A stretch of DNA of 45,753 nt from assembly GCA_049999725.1 (NCBI GenBank), contig JBNGIS010004689.1, positions 17,551 to 63,303 on the forward strand, written 5' to 3'. How positions within the stretch are numbered: the stretch's first letter is position 1; each line of letters begins with the position of its first letter. The notes beneath the pieces are model-generated. The model was not told the origin of the DNA. It saw only the letters and a program-made list of their open reading frames with translations, and did no database searches. Position numbers and translations under genes: made by a program. Shown here in pieces: positions 22,394 through 30,891 of this stretch. This DNA comes from Haplomitrium mnioides (taxonomy: Eukaryota; Marchantiophyta; Haplomitriopsida; Calobryales).

Positions 22394-22964
22394 TGTAATG
22401 GTCACTAACTTTAGTAAGCCATAGCTAAAAATAATGTCAACTATATCTAGAAAGCTATTACTAAGTTAGAGTAGCAAAAAGCAATTTCTATTATAGAGAA
22501 TTGGACACGTGGCACGAGGAGAGAAAGTCAACGAATTAAAGGAAAAGAGGGAGTCTAGATAGACTACTTTAGAAGAGGATAAGGACACGTGGCAAGTAGA
22601 GAATTAAAGTAGAGAGAAGGTTCTAAAGATAAGGGCACATGGCAGAAGGAGAATTAAAGAGATGGAAGGTTCTAAGGATCCTAAAGACACGTAGCAGAAG
22701 GAGAACAAAAGTAAATGGTGGTCCAATTAGAGTGAGAGAGAAAAGAAGGGTCCAATTAGAAGAGAATAGAAAAGGAACCAATAGGGTTCCTCCACCTATG
22801 TAAGAAAAGTGCCCTCTCTCAAGTATATAAAGAAGGGAGAGTGTCTTGTTTGGCATCTCTTACGTTATGGGTTTTCCAAGTTCTTTGTGCGCTTCTCTTG
22901 TGCTAACTTGTATGTGTTGTATTTGTACTAACTTATGTGTGCAATGTGGGTGTGTAGTGTTACA
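22394..22964 (+). repeat. 5' LTR of the chromovirus
   Basis: It runs from TGTAATGG to GTTACA. A TATA box (TATATAAA) lies at 22824-22831. The U3 part holds the G-box repeat block below. Short reverse-strand frames in both LTRs are mirror copies of repeat sequence. Confidence 0.93.
22503..22696 (+). promoter_or_regulatory. four G-box-like motifs in the chromovirus U3, in units of about 50 bp
   Basis: ggacacgtggca at 22503-22514 and 22583-22594 each contain CACGTG, the core bound by plant bZIP and bHLH factors. Variants follow at 22633-22644 (cacatg) and 22685-22696 (cacgta). The last three lie in imperfect repeats of about 50 bp that also share agaattaaag and ggttctaa. All are upstream of the TATA box. 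The 3' LTR has the same layout (about 28115-28310). A role in stress- or ABA-responsive transcription is inference. Confidence 0.75.
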
Positions 22965-22965
22965 A

Positions 22966-22977
22966 TGGTATCAGAGC
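22966..22977 (+). promoter_or_regulatory. primer-binding site, initiator Met tRNA
   Basis: TGGTATCAGAGC is the exact reverse complement of the 3' end of plant initiator tRNA-Met, one base after the LTR end. Confidence 0.96.
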
Positions 22978-23621
22978 TTGGTCTTCTCTAAAGAGTGTGG
23001 ATTACCTCTCTTTGAAGAAGTATTTAAGACCTTTTGGAGTAGTGGAATCTCCACTTTGCATTGACTCTATTAGAGTCAAACTTTCAAGTTTTGATGAATA
23101 AAGGATAGTGGATATCCTATCATTTATAAATGAAGATAATAAATTTGACTTGATGCCATGGTAGCCAATGGATAGAGGTGCATTTGTATCTCCTAGAATT
23201 CCTCTATTAAATCCTTTTAACATTCGTGTGTTCAATATTGACAAGCATTTCTTTTGTTAATTTCTAGTATATAACTTTGGTGATGACTTTATGGTTTTTG
23301 TGATGGAATCAAGAGAGCTTGTTATATTACCTGTGGTGAATTATGGTGTTACATGGGAGTTTTTTATTTATATTTTATGGTAGAAAGAAAAATGGATTTG
23401 AACCAAGCTCCTCTACAAGAGTTGAACTCCAAATGTCATATTTCTATTAGAGTAACACTTAAACAAACCCAACGAGATTTTCTTGTTCGTAAGTTTGGAG
23501 AGAGGTTTTGTAATGCGATGTTGGCATCCACTAAACCTTTTATTTTACCTATTCTTCACAACTGGAATGTTTATATATTTGTTTTTATATAAGTTAGAGG
23601 GTTAGATTGTGAGGGAACAAT
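22978..23621 (+). other. chromovirus untranslated leader
   Basis: AT-rich sequence between primer site and gag ATG. A 79-codon frame (23353-23592) has no gag features. The length is normal for a leader. Confidence 0.6.
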
Positions 23622-24554
23622 ATGGATGCTAACTCTAACAGTCGTGGAGGAGTATGGATGATGGAAAAGTTGAAAGAGCTTCAAGCAGCTCTTATAGCAA
23701 GCCAACAACAAACCAAGATGTTGATGGCAAAAATGGTGAAAATACGATTACAACAAGAAAGTAGAGAAGAAAGTTGAGAGACACTACTTTAGAAAATGAG
23801 CGAGTCATGCAAGGTACATCCTTATAGAGGAAGTCGCACAATTGGCATCATAGAAGGATGGGTCTATCTAATAGAAGTTCATATGTCATATTATCCAAAT
23901 ACTTCAGATTTGGAGAAAGGATTGCTTCCAAGATCATTTTTAATCGAGCATGCATCAATATGGCTAGAAGGTTGGGAGTGACAGAAAAATACATGAGGAG
24001 AACAACTTTGTTAGAGCAGTTTAAAAGAAGGTTTGCTCCAAAATTTTAAAGCGGTAGATTCTATATTGACCGAAAGAACGAAGCTTTGGGAGTTGGAGCA
24101 ACAAGAAAGCGTTGCAAGATACATTGAGGAATTTCGAAGCTTGCAAGTTCAAATCAAAGATATGAGTCCAGCGGAAGCCCTTGATAAATTTTTGCAAGGG
24201 CTAAAGAGAAAGATTAGAGGAGAAGTTATGATGCGAAACCCAAAAGATGTAAATGAAGCCATTTCATTTGCTCAAAGAATTGAAGGGACACTGGGTATTG
24301 TGCAAGCTAGAGGAAACTATGGCCCCCACGACTATGGAGTTAGGAGAAGAAGAGAATTTCATCGCCCAAATCACCAACAAGGAGGACCACAAAATACTAA
24401 TGAAACGAGGATGGATGATCGACAAGAATCTCGAACATGCTACAATTGTGGTCAGGTAGGGCACATTGCACCAAATTGTATAGCAGTAAGACACAATCAA
24501 GGGCGAGTGTTTCAGCGGCTTCTTCACAACATCAACAATGAAGGAGATGAATAA
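23622..24554 (+). pseudogene. gag: chromovirus gag with CCHC knuckle
   Basis: The ATG at 23622 opens MDANSNSRGG and a helix (KLKELQAALIASQQQTK). Stops fall at 23775-23777 and 23790-23792. The frame continues (YLIEVHMSYYPNTSDLEK, ASIWLEGWE) to a TGA at 23979. A stretch in another frame supplies LLEQFKRRFAPKF (about 24005-24046), then the first frame returns with SVARYIEEFRSLQVQIKDM, FLQGLKRKIRGEV and EAISFAQRIE, the classic gypsy gag core. The CCHC knuckle CYNCGQVGHIAPNC is at 24438-24479. At least two stops and two frameshifts break it. Confidence 0.9.
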
Positions 24555-25127
24555 TGTCAGAGAAACGATATGCACCAGTAAAAACTCCTCAGGGTTTTGC
24601 TGGAATGAAGAAGAAAGGCAAGGAAAGTATCTACTATATAGAAAAACAAAAAAATGGAGGGTTAATTGTAGTCGATGGATGGATGGAAAGATCTTCAATA
24701 AGAGTTCTGGTGGACTCCGTAGCCAAAGAAAATTACTTATCACGAGCGATAGCATTGAAGTTGAAGTTGCCTCTTGAAAAAGAAGAGCATGAAGTGGTGG
24801 AAATGGCAAATGATCAAAGCGAGTCTATTGAACGACTATCTCATGGTATAGCTTTGCAAATTGGTAACTATAAAGAGAAGTTGGAGTGGAAGATCACAAC
24901 ATTGGCAAGATATGACGCCATTCTTGAAATGAAGTGGTTACGAAGATATAATCCACAAGTCGATTAGAGAAAGAAGACACTCACGACATCTCAATGGAAG
25001 ATTTGGGAAGATCGAGTACGATCTCATTCAAGACACCTACCCCTATATGTGATTGGAGAAAATGCGATCAAAAAGCAAGATATGGTGGTTTTAGGACTCA
25101 TACATTAGCTCACTATTAACAAGGAGG
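24554..25127 (+). pseudogene. pol: chromovirus protease region
   Basis: The +2 frame runs from 24554 (MSEKRYAPVKTPQG) and contains the protease active-site block VLVDSV at 24704-24721. The family motif is D-S-G-A; here the Gly is Val (24719-24721), which should abolish catalysis. The LKLKLPLEKEE and ARYDAILEMKWL segments match the distal flap and C-terminal part of gypsy proteases. Stops are at 24965-24967 and 25106-25108. Confidence 0.8.
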
Positions 25128-26060
25128 ACTCTAATGATAATGTTCCACATGAATTTCAAGGTGTTTAAAATGAGTTTCATGACATTTTTCCCAATGATTT
25201 GCCCAAGGTTTTGCCTCCAAAACGATGCATTGATCACAAGATTGAGGTCATTCCAGGAAGTACTCCACTATGCAAAGCATCATATCGTTTGCCTCCTCAT
25301 GAACTCGAGGAATGCAAGTCTCAGATTACGGAATTATTGGAAAAATGATTCATTCAACCAAGCATTTCTCCTTATAGTGCACCAGTACTATTTTTGAAAA
25401 AAAAGGATGAGAGTATAAGGATGTGCATTGACTATCGAGCACTCAATCAACAAATGGTGAAAAATAAATATCCATTACCAAGGATGTATGATTTGGTTGA
25501 TCAACTTCAAGAAGCAAATTACTTTACAAAATTGGACTTGAGAAGCGGATATAATCAAATCCGAATTGCGGAAGGTGATGTGCAAAAGACCGCATTTTGA
25601 AGTCAATATGGGCATTTTAAATATCTTGTTATGCCTTTTGGATTAACCAATGCTCCTTCAACATTTATGGATCTTATGAATGATATTTTTCGATCTTTTT
25701 TGGATAAGTTTGTTATTGTCTTTTTGGATGATATTCTCATCTATAGCAAGAGTCTTCAAAAGCATCAACAACATCCTCGTACAGTATTAAAGGTACTTTA
25801 GAACCACAAGCTATATGTGAAGATGCCCAAATATGAAATTGAAAAGAAGGAGGTTGACTACTTGGGTCACCGTATAAGTGCATCAGGAATCCAAGTTATG
25901 GATGAGAAAGTGGAGGCAATTCAGAAGTGGGAAGCTCCTAATGATCAAACAAAACTAAGGGGATTTTTGAGGCTAATCGGGGTTTATTGTCAATTTGTGA
26001 AAGGTTTTGCACAAATAGGGGAACTATTAGCCAACTTGCTCAAGAAAAGTCACACATAAT
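25128..26060 (+). pseudogene. pol: chromovirus reverse transcriptase
   Basis: This is in the same +2 frame as the protease. Visible motifs in order: [49 protein letters not shown] (split by a stop upstream), [45 protein letters not shown] and the catalytic FLDD at 25721-25732. YLGHRIS and the GFLRLIGVYCQFVKGFA connection follow. In-frame stops occur at 25166, 25346, 25598, 25799 and 26057, but no frameshift is needed over the domain. Catalytic Asp residues are retained. Confidence 0.93.
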
Positions 26061-26530
26061 CATGTGGAGCTGCAGAAGAGTTGGCATTCCAAGCATTGAA
26101 GAAATCACTTCTTCATGCTCTTATTCTTAAATAGTATGATTCAAAACGACCAATCAAACTTTCAGTGGATGCATCAGGAAAGGCTATTAGCAGAGTTTTG
26201 CAACAAGAATGGGAGGATGGTTGGCATCCTATTGCCTTCTATTCTAGGAAATTGAGCAACACTGAGAAAAACTACCACACTACGGAGCAGGAAGAATTGG
26301 CAATTGTGCTATCAACCAAACATTGAAGCATTATCTAGAAGATAAAGAGTTTATTGTCGAAATCGACCATAAACCCTTAATCTATCTAGAAACTCAAAAG
26401 GAGCTCTCAAAACGGCAGATTCATTGGGCGGAGTGGCGACAACGGTTCCATATGAAGATGGTCTATGTAGAAGGAAAACAAAAAATTGCAGATGCATTGA
26501 CCCTCATACCTCAACTCAACATCTTGTAAA
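26061..26530 (+). pseudogene. pol: chromovirus RNase H
   Basis: KLSVDASGKAISRVLQQ holds the first catalytic Asp. AFYSRKLSNTEKNYHTTEQEELAIV carries the Glu and EIDHKPLIYL a further Asp. A stop at 26132-26134 and a frame change near 26310 (between ILSTKH and HYLEDKEF) break it. The RQIHWAEWRQRFHMKMVYVEGKQ tail ends at a stop near 26527. Confidence 0.9.
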
Positions 26531-27530
26531 AAATCACAATTCATCCTACTTGGTGGACGGAAATATTGGTTGCAACAAAAAAAGATGACGAGATCATTGC
26601 CGCACAACAAAAGAATCTAGTGAAAGAGGTGAGAGGATTGATTTTCTTCCAAGGCAAGGTATGAGTTCCTAATATTGTTAAGCTTCGCTCTAAAGTTTTG
26701 TATGAAGCACATGATTCGGCAATTGGTGGATATGTTGGAATTGAGAAAACTTTGGACAATCTTCAACGAGTTTATTATTGGACTAAGATGCATCAAGATG
26801 TGGAGACCTATGCTCAAAGTTGTTTGGTTTGTCAACAAAACAAAGGGACCAATCTTAAACGTGGAGGTTTATTACAACAGTTGCTTATTCCGAATCGGAG
26901 ATGGAAATATGTGGGTATGGATATTATATGTGAGTTACCACGTACTTCTACGGGTTATGATGCTATTGTTGTTTTGTGGACAAACTTAGCAAAATGATTC
27001 ATATCCATTTGACTACCAAATCAGTGACAACACCGGAGTTAGCACGAATTTATTTGAAAGCAGTCTACTCTCATCATGGTATCTCCAAAGTGATTATCTC
27101 CAACCATTGCACTCAATTTACGAGCATGTTTTGGCGCACAATATTTGGTCTTTTCAAAACGAAATTGGCTATGTCAAGTGCTTATCACCTTGAATCGAAT
27201 GGTCAAACTGAAAGGGTCAACCACACCATCGAAGATATGTTGCGGGCTTTTACTTTGGAAGAACAAGAAGAATGGGATTGGTTGCTACCTCTTGTGGAGT
27301 TCTCTTACAATAACTTCATCAACAACTCTACACGACCCACACCTTTCTTTTTGGTGTATGGTGAGCATCCAACTACTCAATCTAATCTTCATTCTACATT
27401 GCCATCTAATAGTCCAGCTACCGATGACTTCCTCCATCGGCTACACGATGGCATCCAACGTGCTAAGGAAAAACTTGAAGTTGCTCGTAATCGCCAAAAC
27501 AATATGCCGATGCTCACCGTCGTGAAGTGA
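26531..27530 (+). pseudogene. pol: chromovirus integrase, zinc-binding and core domains
   Basis: The zinc-binding segment reads LYEAHDSAIGGYVGIEKT ... CLVCQQNK (26698-26850); the second His of HHCC (usually GGH-x-G) is Tyr. The core continues with YVGMDIICELPRT (first Asp near 26926). A 1-bp loss near 26970-26980 moves the frame, then SKMIHIHLTTKSV. The second catalytic position is Asn (27102-27104, in SNHCTQFTSMFW) where Asp is required. The Glu in GQTERVNHTI (near 27206) is intact. Two of the metal- or zinc-binding positions are therefore lost in addition to the frame break. Confidence 0.9.
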
Positions 27531-27991
27531 CCTTTGCTATAGGTGACCAAGTATGGCTCTCTACGTCCAATCTTCCTTTGCTTTGCTCTTGTAAGCTATA
27601 TGCTCGCTTCATTGGACCATTTGCTATTTTTGCTTGTATTGGTGAAGTTGCCTATCAACTTGTTTTACCTCCTCACATAAAGATTCATCCGGTTTTTCAT
27701 GTCTCTTTATTAAGTGCTTTTGTACCTCGCTCTTCCACCTTCACTTGTACCATAGAACCCTCTCCACCACCTGAGCTTATTGATGGTAATGAGGAATTTG
27801 AGGTGGAACAGCTCTTGAAGAAACACACACATCATTGAGGCCATCGTGAGATTATGGAGTACTTGGTTCATTGGAAAGGCTACCTTTTTTATGAAGCTAC
27901 TTGGGAGCCATTGGAGAATTTGGCCAATGCCTCTGCACTTGTTCACTCTTTTGACAACTCTCTTACTTGCAACGAGGACGTTGCCTCTTGA
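27527..27991 (+). pseudogene. pol: chromovirus integrase C-terminus with chromodomain
   Basis: After a further frame change at about 27500-27530 the sequence reads TFAIGDQVWLSTSNL, LYARFIGPFAI (the GPY/F module), then HIKIHPVFHVSLL. The chromodomain follows: REIMEYLVHWKGYLFYEATW and EPLENLAN (about 27848-27930). The aromatic residues of the histone-tail cage region (Y, W) are present. A stop at 27836-27838 lies just before it; the natural end is TGA 27989-27991. In chromoviruses this domain directs integration to chromatin marked by methylated histone H3. Confidence 0.9.
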
Positions 27992-28001
27992 AAGGGGGGA
28001 A

Positions 28002-28014
28002 GATTATAACGGTC
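28002..28014 (+). promoter_or_regulatory. polypurine tract of the chromovirus
   Basis: ggggggaagat and adjacent A residues lie directly before the 3' LTR start at 28015. Confidence 0.85.
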
Positions 28015-28572
28015 ACTAACTTTAGTAAGCCATAGCTAAAAATCATGTCAACTATATCTAGAAAGCTATTACTAAGTTAGAGTAGCAAAAAGCAATTGCT
28101 ATTATAGAGGATTGGACATGTGGTACGAGGAGAGAAAGTCAACGAATTAAAGTGAAAGAGAGAGTCTAGATAGACTACCTTAGAAGATGACAAGGACACG
28201 TAGCAAGCGGAGAATTAAAGTAAAGAGAAGGTTCTAAAGATAAGGACACGTGGCAAAAGGAGAATTAAAGAGATGGAAGGTTCTAAGGATTAGGACACAT
28301 GGCAGAAGGAGAACAAAAGTAAAGGGTGGTCTAATTAGAGTGAGAGAGAAAAGATGGGTCCAATTATAAGAGGATAGAAAAGGAACCAATGGGGTTCCTC
28401 TACCTATGTAAGCAAAGTGCCCTCTCTCAAGTATATAAAGAAGAGAGAGTGCCTTGTTTGGCATCTCTTACCTTGTGGGGTTTCCAAGTTCTTTGTACGC
28501 TTCTCTTGTGCTAACTTGTATGTGTTATATTTGTACTAACTTATGTGTGTAATGTGGGTGTGTAGCGTCACA
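28015..28572 (+). repeat. 3' LTR of the chromovirus
   Basis: 558 bp. It starts TATAACGG where the 5' copy has TGTAATGG, so the terminal TG has mutated after insertion. The TATA box is at 28432-28439. Small deletions relative to the 5' LTR lie in the G-box repeat block. Confidence 0.93.
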
Positions 28573-28577
28573 ATGGG

Positions 28578-28972
28578 AAGATCTCCAACCACGAGCGGGA
28601 TGTCAGGCTCACTCTCCAACATTGTCGAGAAAGTAGGTTGCGGTTGCATCTAGAGAAGTGCTTCTTTGGAGTAAACGAAGGAATACTCCTCTGACATAGA
28701 ATCTCCCGTCGAGGAATTGAGGTTGACCAAGAAAAATCAGACTCTGGCTGAAGGTGTCGTTAGAAAAAATCAAAGTTTGGCTGAAGGTGTCATTCTCCAC
28801 TAACCTTAAGGAGGTGCAAGGCTTCATTGAGTGTGTGGGCTACCATCGAAGATTCATCGACCTGTTTGCCTTAGTGGCCTTACCACTCGCTGAGATGACG
28901 AAGGGGGCAAGAAACTTTGAGGCCACCCTCAAGAGACTATCAAGCTTGCATGAGCTGAAAAAATGACTTGCA
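28578..28972 (+). pseudogene. pol: GypA RT, C-terminal part after the nested insertion
   Basis: The RT resumes directly after the chromovirus with KISNHERDVRLTLQHCRESRL, then LEKCFFGVNEGILL. EVQGFIECVGYHRRFIDLFALVALPLAEMTKGA (28806-28910) is the RT-RNase H connection. A short local duplication (gactctggctgaaggtgtcg-like, at about 28739-28790) and stops disturb the frame between these blocks. Confidence 0.85.
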
Positions 28973-29340
28973 AGTGCCCCAATACTAGTTGTCATGATCA
29001 ATGTATTAGGCTTTTGTATAGGAGTAGTGTTAAGCAAGGTGAATGAAAAGGGCAGGGACCATCCCATCTACTTTGCCAACAAATTGCTGGCCCCCTCTGA
29101 GAAAAATTACTCTGCCACCGATCAGGAAGCCTTGGGTATCATCTATGCGTTCAAGAAGTTTAGGCATTACCTCCTTCACTATAAGGTGATCTTTCATATG
29201 GATCACAATGCGCTGAAGTACTTGATGAATGCTTATGTGACGGGCAGGATCGCAAGGTGGGTGTTTCTCTTATAGGAATTTAATTTCAAGGTCTGGATCA
29301 ACCCAGGGAAGAAGCGCAACAATGCTGATTTTTTCTCCCG
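28973..29340 (+). pseudogene. pol: GypA RNase H
   Basis: YFANKLLAPSEKNYSATDQEALGIIYAFKKFRHYLL and FHMDHNALKYLMN (29070-29235) are the standard gypsy RNase H blocks, holding Glu and Asp. The first catalytic block, normally CDASDYAIG, reads INVLGFCIG here, so the first Asp is replaced. The tail EFNFKVWINPGKKRNNADF-SRV follows a stop at about 29273-29275. Confidence 0.87.
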
Positions 29341-30694
29341 GGTGGCTGGGCAGATCAACAAAGAGGAGGTGAATGATGCTTTCCCAGATGAGGGTTTGTT
29401 CCAAATCAGAACAGAGAAGCCAACGGATTATGCCGACATCATCAAATTTCTCCTTTCGCCACAAATGCCAAAGGGCAACAGTAAAGAGGAGGTAGCGGTA
29501 TTTCTATGAAGAATGAAGCCATATCTTATGGTGAAGGAAGTGTTGCACAAGCAGGGTATGCATGGTATGATTAGAAGGTGTTTGGATTGGGACCAAGTCA
29601 CAGTGGTGATGCAGGCCTTGTATGAAGAAGAAGCGGGGGGCCACTTTGTAGCCGATACCACAGTAAAGAAAGTGTTGGATGCAGGATACTCGTGGCCAAC
29701 TCTACACAAGGATGTACACTTCTTTGTAAAGAGGTGCGATGCTTGTCAAAGAACGGAGAAACCAATGGCCAAGCAGCATCACCCATTAGTTTTGATCATC
29801 CCGCTGGCACCGTTTGAGAAACGAGGTATAGATTTTATCGGGCCAATCGTGCCATCAACCCATCGAGGAAATAAATACATTCTTCTGGTCACCGATAACG
29901 CCACCAAATAGGTTTAGACAAGAGCCACCCGAAGGGATGATGCAAAAACTGTGGCAGTCTTCCTATACAAGCAGATGTTTTGCAGATTTGGGCCACCATT
30001 GCAATTGGCTAGTGACCAGGACATCCACTTCATCAATCAGGTAATCAAATATTTGATGACGAGATACTTGATCAAGCACCGCCACACCACATCATATCAT
30101 CCAAAAGCCAATGGGCTGATAGAGAGGGTGAATGGAATCATGTGCAAGATCTTCAATAAAACGGTGTCAGCAAACAAGGCTAACTAGGATCTCAAGCTGT
30201 TGACAACAACGCATGCTTATAACTTGGGATACAAAACCACAACGGGCCACCGTCCTTATTTTCTTGTCTTCAGACAATACGCACTGGTACTAGTGGAGTT
30301 CAAGGTACCAACAAGAAGACTGTTGGAGGAGGGGAGAATGGCGGAGGGCCAAAGCATGAGGGGAAGACTGTACTAGCTAGAGGACTTGCACGAAATGCAG
30401 GAGTAAGCTCAGGAGCAAATAGAACATTGACAAAAGTTGCAAAAGAGGCAACACGACAAGAAGCTAAAGCCGACAGACATTTGTGAGGGAGATCTAGTGT
30501 TGTTGTACGACAACTGGTTTGTACATTTTCCAGGAAAGTTGCATACAAGATGGATGGGACCTTTTGTTATATGGAAGTTGCATCGTAACGGGTCCGAGGA
30601 GGTAGAGACCTTGGAGGGGAAAAGTTCACTAATAAGGTATATTACGATCGTCTTAAGAGGTACGTTAACAGAGAAGAGGATGGAGGGGGTTTGA
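29341..30694 (+). pseudogene. pol: GypA integrase
   Basis: MKPYLMVKEVLHKQG opens the region (29513). The zinc-binding part is EEEAGGHFVADTTVKK ... HKDVHFFVKRCDACQR (29620-29755); the first His of the usual pair is not evident. The core holds KRGIDFIGPIVPSTHRGNKY (first Asp near 29829), LASDQDIHFINQVI (second Asp near 30013) and NGLIERVNGIM (Glu near 30120). Two TAG codons (29909-29911 and 29915-29917) sit where Trp codons are expected, and further TAGs occur at about 30185 and 30372. The C-terminal part ends with CEGDLVLLYDNWF and LHTRWMGPFVIWKLHRNG, a GPF-type module, with the stop at 30692-30694. No chromodomain was seen. Confidence 0.88.
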
Positions 30695-30891
30695 TGTCAA
30701 CCTGCTAGGGAAGTTCACATGAGGACAAAAGTTTGACAGTGGTGTTTGTGGGAGTGTGTTTAGAGGTTGTAGTTTTGGTTCGTGAATTTTGCATCTAGCT
30801 AGACGCCGACAACAAAGAATGAAGCAACAAGCAGAAAAGCCAACAGACGATAGATGTTCGCAGGATCGCTTCACACTAAAAAGGGGAGTTA
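30695..30891 (+). other. GypA 3' untranslated region with polypurine tract
   Basis: No gene. The last bases before the LTR, aaaaaggggagtta (30878-30891), form the polypurine tract. Confidence 0.75.

Larger units (their letters stand above)
22394..28572 (+). mobile_element. Ty3/gypsy chromovirus nested in GypA RT
   Basis: The LTRs are 22394-22964 and 28015-28572 (571 and 558 bp). They start TGTAA (TATAA in the 3' copy) and end TTACA or TCACA. An exact 12-base iMet primer site follows the 5' LTR and a polypurine tract precedes the 3' LTR. Internal order is gag with CCHC knuckle, protease, RT, RNase H, integrase, chromodomain. Many stops and several frameshifts make it defective. About seven differences occur in the first 128 LTR bases, so the insertion is not recent. 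Confidence 0.95.

Noticed and set aside
22623-22856. Reverse frame repeated in both chromovirus LTRs (also 28234-28464)
   Set aside because: Appears twice simply because the LTR is duplicated; it covers the G-box block and TATA box antisense.
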